Of a stretch of DNA of 64,000 bases, positions 40,534 to 55,228 are shown piece after piece (position 1 is the first letter of the stretch; the number at the start of each line of letters is the position of its first letter). Below the pieces are notes generated by a model. It was given only the letters and a program-made list of their open reading frames with translations, searched no databases and was not told the DNA's origin. The DNA comes from Acanthacorydalis orientalis (lineage: Eukaryota; Arthropoda; Insecta; Megaloptera; Corydalidae). Location: positions 6,710,185-6,774,184 of the forward strand of contig CM068315.1 in NCBI GenBank assembly GCA_034766995.1, read 5' to 3'. A program made the position numbers and the translations under genes.

Positions 40534-41482
40534 CACTAAACACACTGATCACTTCACACAAAGTGCAAAAAAATACACCTCTTTATTATGAATATGTCAA
40601 AAAATAATATTTTTGTTCATATTGCTTGTCATTTGCTCTGTTCTTTTTTTATAAATCTGATTAAATTAATCTTTTTTAATCATTAACGACCAACATCGAG
40701 CTTTTAATTTTGAAACATCAAATATTGTACGAAATGTAAAAAAATAATTCAAAAAATAACGTTTTACAACTACTAATTAATTGATTTTTGATGAAATCGA
40801 TTTGAATTTGAAAAATTTCGATAAGTAAATGATGAATAATGAACTTGTTCGAAAATTAAATGTGATTCAAACATTGAACGTTTCATTGTTCACTTTATCC
40901 GCGTAAAAATGGCAGGCTGTGGCCAAATTTGGTTAGAAGTGTGAGTATAAAAATATTTAATTTAATGTTTTGAATTCGAAACAGTAAAAAAATATTATAC
41001 CTTCATAACACCCCAGTATAATAAACTAATGAAGATTTTAACTAAACGCACAAAACAGATAACTTAAATTTAATTAAAATCGGAGTAACTTTACTTCAGC
41101 TCGCAAACAACCAGTCATTAACGAAAGCTGACTGTAAATTGAACATCCAGGAAGAATGCCAAGCCACGCTTCAATATGGCGGCCAATTAATTAATCAAAA
41201 ATATGTTTTTCAAAATTATTTTAACTCGAATTAGACATTTTAAACGTAACATATTGTAAATTTTATGCAGATTCCAAAGAAATGATTATAAACTTTAAAT
41301 CGACTCAATTTAATGAATAACCAATGATTAATAAAACAACAAGATATTTTTTTAATAAATAATAGAATATACAACGGAGGATTCTGAACTAACATTGACA
41401 CATTTGTTGAGCAAGATGGCCGACAGAAACCCGATTATTTTAAATAATGTACACAAATTCAATATACGAGAATTCTCATAAG

Positions 41483-41526
<44 letters not shown>

Positions 41527-42343
41527 ATCCTAAAATCTTAGATTGAAACAGTTAAATAAATCGATTATAAACGTTAATGAAACTCAGTAGGTATCTGCAC
41601 GAAAGATTATTCAAATAGTAAAAATATGCATCATACCATAATGGTTACATACAATAATTATGATTTATTGAAACTCGTTCATATTTCATCAGTTTATAAT
41701 AAAAAAATAAACTGTAACATTTTAAAAACATATTTTTCGATTAAAAACAGAACATTTAAGCAAAATAATTACTCACAGAAAGAAAATAAATATTTACAAT
41801 AATATTTAACAACATCAACCAAACCAAAAAAATCACTGAGAGAAATGTCACTGACAATTCCGTGTATTTTGATGCACCCGTGGTAATTGACTGAAGTACA
41901 ATGAACAAATTCAAAAATGATAACAGGAAAGTAGTAAATTTTAAGTGTAGTACCAACATTGCGACAATAACTGATCAATTTAGGTTCTTCGGAGAGTTAA
42001 TGCTAGCTTCAAAGTTATTATGAAAAGTTTTCAATGAAGTTAGTTATTTGAGTTCATGGCGCTTCGATAGCTGACAAGACTTTATCTATGGCTAAAGTCA
42101 TTAACACCAGAAATTCAATGAGCCAATTCATTTATATTAAATATCTTTGTTAATAAAAACATTTTAATTAATTTTCTCATAAATATATAATTAATAAATC
42201 AAATTAAATGAATTTAAATAATTGATATACTTCAATTAGTCCACCGTTTTATTTATTTTATTTTTGTATGCATAAAAAAATCGGATTTTTAATATTAAAT
42301 CTGAAATAAATGCAGATCTTTTTGTAAATGAGTATGTGTATGT

Positions 42344-42425
<82 letters not shown>

Positions 42426-43085
42426 ACACATTCATTTAAATAATATAATACAATAAAAATTGGTTAAAAAGAATCAATACATTTGTAATTTAACATATAT
42501 ATATATATATATATTTTAATTTAACTAGTTATACAATATTACAAGACATTTATGATAAATAACTTTACAGAATGCTATTTGTACTTGAATGTATAATTAA
42601 AACATTACTAAAAAATATACATCAATTTATTTTTTTGTTTATTAGATAGTGTTCAATGTTCCTGGTTTTTGTACTGTCTTGTTATTTTAATTAATAATTA
42701 TTTATATTTCATTATTGAAAATAATATATTTCATCAGTGAAATCATGTCTTTTTTTCTTTATGATATCTTCTTAATTTATAAAATATCCCGGGGTTGTCT
42801 TTTTTCTAAATTAGTTTAAAATTCTTGTTCTATTTAATTCTACATTTGATGAATCTAAATAAAAAAGACAATAAGCTGAAGAAAATACTTTTTAAATAAA
42901 ATGATAAAAACTCGGATAATTTCATTTATATAAAGTATATACATACATATATACATATTAAAAATAAATATATTTTCAGTCGTTGTATATAGCTTAATAC
43001 ACCATTGTTTAATAATCATTGTACAAAATGTTATTCAAATTACCGCCTCATTCAAGCATATAGAAAAAGGCTCTTTAGACATGTT
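40534..43085. other. AT-rich intergenic sequence
   Basis: Holds (AT)n at 41486-41524, a long (AT)n at 42345-42422, and three ATGGC-centred motifs (near 40911, 41176 and 41416) set in otherwise AT-rich DNA. A tiny potential exon (ATG near 40911 with donor-like GTGTGAGT) is too short to support. No gene is called. Confidence 0.5.
42345..42422. repeat. (AT)n microsatellite
   Basis: About 78 bases of pure TA/AT dinucleotide. Confidence 0.95.
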
Positions 43086-43823
43086 TCAGTTCCAAGTAGC
43101 ACCATCACATGTCATTCCATCCACAATAACATTGTGCCTTTCCAATAACAAAATGGATTCTAGGAGTTTTTGTAATATTTCACCACTTGCGACTCCTTTA
43201 GACAGAAAAGTCAAAATTTTGAAATCTGTGACCCTGGAATGGTTGGAACATGAAAACAAGCGCATGGTCTCCACACACGTTTCTGTTCTTCAAAAGTGTG
43301 TTCACCGAGATCTATAAATCTAACATAGGTCAAGGTGTCTCGTTTGAAATGAACAGCTTCATTGATTTTCTTTTTCTCAATTGATATGATACCTGCAAAA
43401 TTATAATTAATAAATACTGGTTTTCCATGACATGCATAAATTACTAGACATTTACCTCTTCTTGCCATTGGTGTTATTTCTTGCATTTTTTTAGGCCATG
43501 CAAGGCAGATTCATTAAATCCAGACCGTTTTAAAACTTCATGTGCCGGTTGAGAGTATCTATTGTCAGTAAGGGTACTAAATCATTTTCTCGCATATACT
43601 CATAAGCTCCTCGGCTTTGGATGCAGACTAGTAAACATTCGTACAGCTACTCAGTATTATACCGCATGCCTCTTTTGTTGCTTACAGATGATGCCTTGTA
43701 GCAATTGCATACTTGCTCCTGTTGAGCTTTAGGAATTAGTGAAATGAGCTTTTCAACTTGATTTTTGTAGAGCTTAGAGAACTTCTCTTACAAAAATTCA
43801 ATAGTGTATTTAAGATTCACAAC
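43086..43823 (-). pseudogene. Decayed P-element/THAP9-type transposase C-terminal region
   Basis: After an acceptor (GATCACAG at 43824-43831, minus strand) the frame reads KLISLIPKAQQEQV, RGMRYNTE, a TAG stop, LYECLLV, AYEYMRENDLVPL and DTLNRHMK. This is the helical region preceding the RNase-H-like core in P-element and THAP9 transposases. Further on come DTLTYVRFIDLG, then in a shifted frame DHALVFMFQPFQG, then in a third frame SKGVASGEILQKLL and VDGMTCDGATWN, the CDGATxN core block. Damage visible: TAA at 43788-43790, TAG at 43647-43649, at least two frameshifts near 43215-43275, and a terminal TGA at 43086-43088 where family members continue. It lies directly downstream of the THAP-domain exons on the same strand. 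Confidence 0.85.
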
Positions 43824-43888
43824 CTGTGATCAAACAGAAATATAAATGAAAAATATAATTTACAAAATACAAATAATTTTTTTCAACA

Positions 43889-45192
43889 TCAATGTACTAC
43901 TTTTTTAAGATCTTTTATACCATGTTTTGCTTGTGCAGACTTCCTCTTTCTCTTTTCTTCCTTAGCATTTTCACGATACACTTTCCGGATAGCATTAAAA
44001 TGCAAACGCCGTCTCTCTGCGTTGCATTCCTGGCACTGCTCTCTACCAACAGTATACCTCTTTGTCTTTTCATACAAACCTGAACAGGATGGATGATGCC
44101 TGAAAAAGATTTCATATATGTTTATGTTTACAATATGAGGAATGAGGAAGAGAAGGAAATTGTTTTGCTTATTTTATAAACCTGAAAGGAGCTCCAATGA
44201 TGCCTCTACAAACGCCCGCATTTTGCCACCACGTCAGGCATGCTTTTAATTCATCAAAAGATGTCAATGCAAGATGTAGAGTCGTTAACGTCTGGCCCTT
44301 CATTACCTGTACAAAAAAAGTTTTCAGCTATTTCAAATACAAAATGTCCGGTTCCAATGTTACATAAAAAATAATGTTCATTACCCTAGCCATCATATCT
44401 GACTTGCTGATCATGACATGAATCGATGCAATTTCCCAGTCACAATAATGAAATATAATATTGCCATTGTACTCTTGGTATAGCCAGCCCGGTAATTGAA
44501 AATCCCCCGACCTTCCAAATTTGACCAAGTCGTTAAATGTTAAAAAATTGTTGTCGGCTGATATCACAGGATCAAGCTGCTCACTATCAGTAACCAATGC
44601 ATTTTCATCATCAACCTTCGCATGATTACAATGATCATTGCTATTAGCCATCGAGTAAGAATGATCGACCGCCACAACATTCTAAACACAAAATATTGCC
44701 AAGTAAAAGATAAAAAAAATATTTTTAGACAAAACTAGAAGTATTAAAAGCAATTGCACAATTGTAACTTACATCACAGGTCTCCATGACAACCCAAATT
44801 GGAACAGCATTTTCGCGAAGCGTGGTCCGGAATGGATTTCTGACCAAATCATGCGAGGAAAAATGTTTCTCGCAAATAAATAAATTGTCCTTTATAGACG
44901 AGCGGAATCGGCGGAAATGATTTTGACATTTTTCTAGCCACGCATTTCTCAAATCTACTTTCTTCTGCTATAAAAGAGAAATACTTTTATAATAATAATA
45001 ATTCTTTTCGAATAATTTTTAAAACGTCGAAGTATTGTAGATTTTATGTATTTCATAAACATTACGAAATTACTTACCTACAATTATCAAATTTACAATT
45101 TACAAATACCAAAGATTACTTACCGGTGGAAAAGAAAATATTGCTTCTCCTTTTTCTCTCACACACCCTTTGATGCAACAAGTCTTGGTCAT
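43889..45192 (-). CDS. THAP-domain protein, N-terminal half of a P-element-like gene
   Basis: Five exons read in phase with GT-AG borders: 45124-45192, 44773-44967, 44385-44681, 44182-44306, 43889-44099, giving 298 residues. The first two exons encode a complete THAP zinc finger, a sequence-specific DNA-binding fold: C5 and C10 in MTKTCCIKGC, FSFP, AW at 32-33, C55 and H58 in LFICEKHF, and the closing AVP. Exon 3 is acidic then hydrophobic, exon 4 is unassigned, and exon 5 is basic with a nuclear-signal-like EEKRKRKS. The stop lies 12 bases past a possible donor (AAAAAA|GTAGTA, exon end 43901) that would splice in phase to the decayed transposase region. So this may be a domesticated DNA-binding remnant or simply the less damaged half of a dead transposase. 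The exon 2 acceptor could also be 3 bases further in. Expression is unknown. Confidence 0.8.
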
Positions 45193-45612
45193 TTTTTACG
45201 CACAGTAAATCACGTATTAATAAAATTAACGTAAACAAAACAATGGAAACGTTTCAGGTTAGAATACCGTGGTCACGTGTTTTTCTCTGCGCAGTGCATT
45301 CCGTGCAGATGTCACAGAGTGAAACTTGGTGAATCATTTTTCGCTGTCACCAGACACCGGAGTTCCGTATACTTCTTATACCCTCCTTGTCACTACTGTT
45401 TTGTTTTTGTTAAGAGTATATAAGTAGAATTAAATTACTAAAAGTATATATATATATATAATTTTTAAATTATATTTTGATTGTAGCAAAATTTATATTT
45501 TTAGAATGTACTATTTTAATAAATTATATTAAACAAGTCATAATATACCAGATATTGACATATAACCTACACTTTTGAATCATTATATAACTTAATTAAA
45601 TAATATAGATAA
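45193..45612. promoter_or_regulatory. Shared divergent promoter interval with E-box
   Basis: The 420 bases between the THAP gene start (minus) and the TMEM222 start (plus). A palindromic E-box (GTCACGTGTT; CACGTG at 45274-45279) lies within a relatively GC-richer patch (45240-45420) that probably contains both start regions. An intronless neighbour and short spacing suggest a bidirectional promoter. Confidence 0.45.
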
Positions 45613-46164
45613 ATGAATGTGGAAAGTAATTATAACAGTTGTGAAGCAAATATGTGCCATGCAATACAAGATGTTCAAATTGATGCACCTAAAGACCGAT
45701 ATCCATTTTGCATTGTTTGGACACCTATACCATTTTTAACGTGGTTTTTACCCTTCATTGGACACATGGGTATAGCTTTATCAAATGGTGTAATAAGAGA
45801 TTTTGCAGGGCCTTACTTTGTTTCTGAAGATAATATGGCATTTGGAAGGCCCACAAAATATTGGCAACTAAATCCTTCTAAAGTTCGTGGTGGAGTGAAC
45901 TTATGGGATCAAAGTGTAACAGAAGCATCAGAAGTTTATAAAACAAGAATGCATAATTTGTTCTGTGACAACTGTCATTCACATGTAGCAATGGCATTAA
46001 ATAAAATGAATTATAGTGACAGCCATAACTGGAATATGGTTAAATTAGCTGTATGCATGTTGATATATGGAAAATATGTTGGATTTCTACAGTTTTTAAA
46101 AACATGGCTTCCGTTTCTCATTCTACTTAGTTTAGTAATAACTTTTAATTTATTGCTTAACTAA
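45613..46164 (+). CDS. TMEM222 family (DUF778) membrane protein
   Basis: A single uninterrupted exon of 183 residues, close to animal TMEM222 proteins (about 200). The conserved core runs from about residue 28 to 110: CIVWTPIPFLTWFLPFIGH, GIALSNGVIRDFAGPYFVSE, FGRPTKYW, and a CDNCHSHVAMALN block with a conserved Cys and His. The family is predicted to share the PPPDE/NlpC-P60-like fold, but its enzymatic activity is not established. The last ~25 residues are hydrophobic and likely form a membrane anchor; the segment around 32-45 is also hydrophobic. The start is the first ATG of the frame, followed by a polar leader. A poly(A) signal AATAAA lies at 46265-46270. Homologues are usually multi-exon in vertebrates, so the intronless form is notable, but the frame is intact. 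Confidence 0.9.
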   Translation: MNVESNYNSCEANMCHAIQDVQIDAPKDRYPFCIVWTPIPFLTWFLPFIGHMGIALSNGVIRDFAGPYFVSEDNMAFGRPTKYWQLNPSKVRGGVNLWDQSVTEASEVYKTRMHNLFCDNCHSHVAMALNKMNYSDSHNWNMVKLAVCMLIYGKYVGFLQFLKTWLPFLILLSLVITFNLLLN

Positions 46165-46264
46165 AATATTTTTATTAGCTCTTGTATATGTATATAATTT
46201 ATTTTATTTTAGTTTTATATGTAGGAATATATGGCAAAAATGCTAATAATTAAAATTTATTATC

Positions 46265-46270
46265 AATAAA
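46265..46270 (+). terminator. Poly(A) signal of the TMEM222 gene
   Basis: Canonical AATAAA about 100 bases past the stop codon. Confidence 0.6.
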
Positions 46271-46960
46271 TAAAACAATTTGTATATTATTAAAGTGATT
46301 AATATTGACTTAATAAAAATCTTACAATTGATGTACTATTTTTTGATGTAATTTTGTTTGAATAAGTAAAATAAATTACTATTAGCAATATTATCAAAAT
46401 GTACAAATATTATGTTGCATTATTTAACCAGATTATTAATACCATATTTTATAATTTCAAAATCATACAACAAATATTTGATAACTTTCTTCAACAGAGA
46501 AAATTATTTTTATTGCATTCACTTTTCTTTATTAATTTGTCTTGTATACTGTGAATATTTAATGTCAATGTATATATCTTTTGTTCTTATTTTATCATAA
46601 GTTACTGTATAATGTTAAAAAGAAATAAATATAAATTTGCATCAAAAAAATACAGAAAACATTTTTAAAAATATGTCAATTTAAATAAATCGATTTTATT
46701 TAAAACTCCCTGCAGTAAAAATCAAACTACAGTAAGACAATAAATCATTACAATAGACAGATGAAACAAAAGTTTAGTGAAAATTATTTTATATATTCAT
46801 TTTTATATAAACTTATTAAAATAGTTTCTGAAGACCTTTATGAATTTAAATTTATTTAAGATAACTGTTCACTTAATGTTATATGGTGATCTAGACCATA
46901 ATTATGAAAATGTATAGAAACTAGATAAACAGAGATGAATTTACTGTTAAAGTTTATTTT
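46271..46960. other. Convergent intergenic interval
   Basis: Lies between the 3' ends of the TMEM222 gene and the ATP synthase gene. A minus-strand AATAAA at 46851-46856, about 105 bases past the ATP synthase stop, is its likely poly(A) signal. The small plus-strand frame at 46412-46600 is not supported. Confidence 0.5.
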
Positions 46961-49595
<2,635 letters not shown>

Positions 49596-50466
49596 TTTTG
49601 AAAGTACTGCCGATCAAAGATGGAGAAAAGTGAACTGTATGAATCCCACAAAGCACTGGGCTGATCGAAAATCCTCATGTAACACAGACATGCGCAATAA
49701 TTGAATCCTATACTTTTTTCAGCAGTGTTAATCAAAATGTTTCTTATTTGAAATGTGAAAAATAACCATAATCCATAAATAAATTTTCATCCTCCGCAAA
49801 GGACAATTATTTCCTATTAAAATGTTCGATAATTAATTATTGTTTATGTTTGATAGCAATGCCTCATCCTCATCTATCATATCCAGGGAGTTAAGTACAG
49901 AACAACCTAATTGTAAACATTAATCACAAAATATGCAATATAGTTTAATACCAACCACTTAAGCAATTTGAATATATATGTATATATATATATATAAATT
50001 TCCCTTTTTCTTATAATTAATCAATATAGATAAAACGTTTTGTTTTATTTAATGTATTCTTAACAACTTAAAGAAAAATCATTACAAAAATTACTTGCAA
50101 TTGCAGTCCTGCTCTGAAAATAGTTTTGATGACTTTTAATACTTGACTAACATTTTTATTGTTAAATACCTCCTTTGATATTTAATACTTGTTTTCAATA
50201 ATAAACTTGTAATTATTATATCTTTGTGATAGATGTATTAAATTCAATATTATAACACATACATATATGTAATTTTTATATACATCTTAATTAAAATATT
50301 AGTTTATGTATATTTTAGTAAATTACTAAAATAATAATTATAAAAATAAAAAAATGAGCATCATTTTAAATAAAGATTAATTTATTAAATTATTTCATAC
50401 AAAAAAGATGATACTTAAATTAAAATAAATGACAATTATACAATGTATGTACGACAATCACTGCCA
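49596..50466. other. Intergenic interval with ATP synthase 5' region
   Basis: The first ~150 bases are the likely ATP synthase 5' UTR and promoter. The rest is AT-rich with a short (AT)n at 49974-49995. A minus-strand AATAAA at 50391-50396 serves the Rpd3 gene. Confidence 0.5.
50391..50396 (-). terminator. Poly(A) signal of the Rpd3/HDAC1 gene
   Basis: AATAAA on the minus strand, 71 bases past the stop codon. Confidence 0.6.
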
Positions 50467-52247
50467 TCATGCATTTATGCTAGAATCTTTTTTTGTGTCC
50501 TCATTTGCATTGATGCCACTTGACTTTTCATCATTTTCTGTTCTATCACTGCCTTTTACTTCTTCTTTCTGATCATTTGCATTATCCGTAGCAGGTGCTG
50601 TTCTGTCTGTATCTCCAGAGGTAGCATTTTTTGTTTCTAAACGTGGTCGTTTACGTCCCTTATAGCTTCGATTATCTCTTCGACCTCCTGTAAGAAAATT
50701 AATTCGATTATGTTTCGATTTAAACTAAATAACTTTCAATACAAAAAATAGTATACCTTCTCCTTCATCTTCACTATCTGAATATTCATTGTCAGGTGCT
50801 ATACGTTTATCTAAATCTCTCTGTGGTAATCTTTCATCTTTATTAACTCCTTCTTCTGTGTCTGAATCTTCTTGTATTGCATCTTCTGGTATTGCTTGTA
50901 CTTGTACACCTGGTGCATGTGGTAACATTCTGAGATTTTCAAATAGTCTTGTTTTGATTTTTTCTAAATATTCTGGTGTATTTTGATTTGCCATATTACT
51001 AGGACTAATGTGCAATTTAAAATCTGGACCAAAATATTCAAAATAATCATTATATGGAAGTTCGTTTGCAATTTCTGTACCAAGAGCGACTGAAGTTTCA
51101 TATGTCCAACATCTTGAAACATTACGAATTGTATAACCACCCCCACCAACCATCATGAACGGTAATCCATATTTTTTGACAAACTCAACACATTTCCCAT
51201 GTCCTCTAACTGTTAAATTGAAACATCCAAGTCGATCTCCAGTAAGAGAGTCTGCTCCACATTGTAACACAACTGCACTTGGTTGAAAAGTTTCCATAAC
51301 TTTACTGATAATTGGTACAAATATGCTTTCATATGAAAAATCATCCATTCCATCTCTGAGAGGAATATTTACAGCATAATATTTTCCTTTTCCGGCCCCA
51401 ATATCCCTTAAATCTCCAGTTCCAGGAAAATATTCTCCATATTTGTGGAAAGACACTGTCATGACTCTATCTGTAGTATAAAAAGCTTCTTCAACCCCAT
51501 CTCCATGATGGACATCTATGTCAATGTATAAAACACGTTGGTGGTATTTCAATAGCTCTAGAATACCAAGTACTATATCATTTACATAACAAAAACCTGA
51601 AGCTTCAGATTTTTTTGCATGATGAAGACCTCCACCCCAATTTATACAAATTTCTGATGCCTGTTTGTTTAACTTCACAGCTGCTGCAACTGAACCACCA
51701 GCTGATAATTGGCAGAATTCATATAGGCCGTCAAAAACAGGACAGTCTTCACCAACATTAACTGTAAAAAAAATATTACATACATTCATATATATATATA
51801 TATATATACATGTCCTATTTAACTTATATTAATAGAGTTAGACCTAAATTAATATAAAATGTTTTTCTCTTCAAAAACAAAATTCCTTTTCACTACATAC
51901 CAATAAATATTATTATTATTTATTCATACTTTATGAAAGGCAGAAAATATTGTTTGTATAATTAAACTTAAGAAACTTTATTAAACAAAAAGAAATTAAG
52001 TTTCAAAGGATTACATGCCCTTTTATGAAAATATACAAATAAATTCATACTTACAACGCTGCATTTGTTTATTATACTCAGACATATTATCTGGTCGGAT
52101 AGAACGTAGGAACCTAATGTAGTCATCTGAATGAAATTTTGTCATCTCATCTGCAGTGGCTTTATGAGGACGCTAAAAACATACATACGTGTACTTACAA
52201 ATATATGTATGTATGTACGTGTGTGTGTGTGTCTCTCTCTCTCTCTC

Positions 52248-52285
<38 letters not shown>

Positions 52286-52286
52286 T

Positions 52287-52335
<49 letters not shown>

Positions 52336-52860
52336 GTAAGAACTTACATAAATTTCCATTTTACGATATAGTCCATAATTTAAAAGTAAATTGTGTGTCA
52401 TTCGTATACGATGTGGTTTCATGGGATGTCCTTGCCCATAATAATAATTACCAATATCACCTAAAATATTTGAAAGATTAAAATTTTTAAACACATTTTC
52501 GAAAAACTTCTATACACTTTTACACAACACCGTAATTTTGTGCACATGACGCCACCTATAATAAGCAAACATTATACTAAAATATGTTGCTTCGAAAAGT
52601 GAACACACTTTTTCTTAACTTTAAAATAAAAAAACTGTACATATTACAGAAATGACGTTCATATTTTCATTAAACTTTTCTGATTTTTATCATAAAATAC
52701 AACTAGTCATTAAATAGCTATTAATATGAAATTTACGTAGAAAAACTTTAAAATGAAACAACATTTACTTTATAACTTAAAAATATAATGAATTGTAAAT
52801 AAAATACTCACTGTCATAATAATAACAAACACGCTTTTTGCTATGAGGTTGCATAGCCAT
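50467..52860 (-). CDS. Rpd3: Class I histone deacetylase Rpd3/HDAC1
   Basis: Zinc-dependent lysine deacetylase that acts on histone tails in nuclear Sin3, NuRD and CoREST-type corepressor complexes. Five exons read in phase: 52812-52860, 52348-52460, 52055-52172, 50757-51761, 50467-50687, total 501 residues, between human HDAC1 (482) and fly Rpd3 (521). The catalytic residues fall at the HDAC1 numbers: H140-H141 in [15 protein letters not shown]176 and H178 in [11 protein letters not shown], a second zinc-binding Asp in [17 protein letters not shown], and the Tyr of [14 protein letters not shown]. The basic patch [15 protein letters not shown] in exon 5 resembles the HDAC1 inositol-phosphate/nuclear-signal tail, followed by an acidic Ser/Asp-rich end. 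The start [16 protein letters not shown] matches the family. Intron 2 (175 nt) is mostly simple repeat. It is divergently arranged with ash1. Confidence 0.98.
52199..52332. repeat. Compound (GT)n(CT)n(TA)n microsatellite inside Rpd3 intron 2
   Basis: Fills about three quarters of the 175-nt intron 52173-52347 and ends 15 bases from the donor. Open frames over it (52195-52494) join exon 2 to repeat translation and are not real. Confidence 0.95.
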
Positions 52861-53099
52861 TTTTATTGTTTGAAATAATTTATTGCACACACAATTATAC
52901 ACAAAACTCAAAAATCAACACACAAAACCTTAAACTGGCGTCATTCGGCAATTGTGTGAATATAGAGAAAATGTAATTGGCAAATTTACAAGAAACCTAT
53001 ATCTTCTTATTTCACGTTTGTCGTATTACCAACTTATTAACAACCTTCAATAAAATTATTATCATACAAAAACAATATAATCATATTTATATACGCATA

Positions 53100-53101
<2 letters not shown>

Positions 53102-53177
<76 letters not shown>
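53102..53177. repeat. (AT)n microsatellite
   Basis: About 76 bases of pure dinucleotide; overlapping frames are artefacts. Confidence 0.95.
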
Positions 53178-53180
<3 letters not shown>

Positions 53181-53802
53181 TTTATATATGCATATAATAA
53201 TGTGTGTATTACATTGTATGCTGGTGTGAATGTATGCAAAAAATTATATAAAGAGCGAAAAGCCTATGAACTATGATAATTGATTGGTATAAATTGTATA
53301 TTTTTTTGAATAGGTGGAATGAAGATATTAAAAAAAGTATTGGAAATGTATGAAAAGAGAGGCACTGCATTGCTCAAATTGTAAAAACATTAAAGTATTA
53401 ATTTGGCAGTAATCACCCATGATTGAAAATGTTCAATTAAGAAACTTTTGAAAGATACATGTGTACTAAAAATAGTTTTTGAATATTTAAAGCTGTAACT
53501 TATAATCGAACATTAATTTAAATTGGAAAGAAAACATATTATTTTGCAATTTATTTGAATAAATTTCGTATAAATTATCTTAACAAAAACAATTTCAATA
53601 ATTGCCAATTTAAATAAATTAGTAGGTATTCTTTTTGTATCTCTTACATACGTTTCAATCGTATTAATAATGTATTGTTTTAAAGAAATTAACTTTTTTA
53701 GTTTTTATAGCATGAACAACTTAATTTAAATTGTAATTTATCATGCTTTACATATCTTTGTATATAAATAACAAGTATAAAATCTATATTGTTTAATTTA
53801 AT

Positions 53803-53804
<2 letters not shown>

Positions 53805-53883
<79 letters not shown>
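53805..53883. repeat. (AT)n microsatellite
   Basis: About 79 bases of pure TA dinucleotide. Confidence 0.95.
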
Positions 53884-53886
<3 letters not shown>

Positions 53887-54059
53887 TAATTTACTTTTTT
53901 ATAATATATGAAGAAAATTGAATAATATTAAAATACAAAAATGAAAAGAACTAATTATTCCTTCCTAAAATATAATAGTATTTTATGCATAATTTGTATT
54001 TAAGTTCTTATTATCATTGATAACTGTTTGCTATTTCGTAAATAAGTGTATAATCATTA

Positions 54060-54138
54060 CTTTCTCTCTCTCTCTCTCCCCCCTCTCTATCTATCTATCT
54101 ATCTATCTATCTATATATATATATGTATATATATTCTG

Positions 54139-54205
<67 letters not shown>
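54060..54205. repeat. Compound (CT)n(CTAT)n(AT)n microsatellite
   Basis: Runs in order through TC dinucleotides, a short C run, about six CTAT tetranucleotides and long AT repeats. Confidence 0.95.
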
Positions 54206-54207
<2 letters not shown>

Positions 54208-55120
54208 ATGCTTTTAAACTTATGTTTAAAATATAGAAAATAATAAATATTGAAAAAAATATTTATATGTATTTAATTTTAATTAAGTAAAACTAATGCA
54301 TATTCGGAAAATATTTTATCAATATGAAAATAATATTTGTGTTCACACATAAAAGTAGATTATACAATTGACATTAAAAAAAGTCAACCATATATTCATT
54401 ACAATTAACTTAATTTAATATTTAATAATTTGTCTTATAAATATTACGAAATAAACAAATAATGTACTTAAAAAAATGTCGGCAGTAATATTTTCAAATA
54501 TAAATATTAATTATCGATATTCTGGTGTGTGCTCATTTTTCTAGTATTTTTAATGTAAATTCAATAAAAATTACATTTAATATAATATATTATCAGAATT
54601 ACTTAAAAAGAATCATTTTTCAAGTATACAATAAATAAAAAAATATTATTGATTCACAAACAGTAATATTTCTTTTTTTCAAAATATATAATATGTATAC
54701 ATAAATTAATAAATATTTAATGTAAACTTTTAGAACAATTGATACCTTACTAAAAATTACATGTGAGCTTTTTCTTATCTATAAAATAACTTATTTTGAG
54801 ATATGTTTTACATTATCAAGTAATTAATAGATATTAAAAAATATATATAAAATAAATATGTCTAAAAAGGGAATATGTGTAAGGTTTTCCAATAACATAT
54901 TTTTTAAAGTTATAAGTAATTTATACATAAAATGTAATTTTATATTGTGCAAGAGTTGATTTTATTAACAATTTCATTTTTTTTATACAATTATTAAAAT
55001 AAATAATGTTACAAATGTTGATATTTACAAACTTGTTTTTATATTCATTTTGTTCAAGTATTTTTTTATATTTTCTATTATTCTTTGAAAAACACGATAA
55101 GCAGGTCTATAAATTTTTTT

Positions 55121-55152
55121 GGTATATATATATATATATATATGCATCATAT

Positions 55153-55227
<75 letters not shown>
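55121..55227. repeat. (AT)n microsatellite, interrupted
   Basis: Two AT runs broken by a short GCATCATATATACATACAT segment. Frames on both strands encode only Tyr-Ile repeats. Confidence 0.95.

Positions 55228-55228
<1 letters not shown>

Noticed and set aside
40911..40941. Possible tiny first coding exon (MAGCGQIWLEV then a donor-like GTGAGT)
   Set aside because: Only eleven codons, with no continuing exon identified and no homology.
53102..53276. Numerous open frames rich in Tyr-Ile repeats (also at 2384, 6508, 11468, 22319, 29797, 30984, 54046, 55006)
   Set aside because: They are translations of (AT)n microsatellites, often open on both strands, with no domain or splice context.
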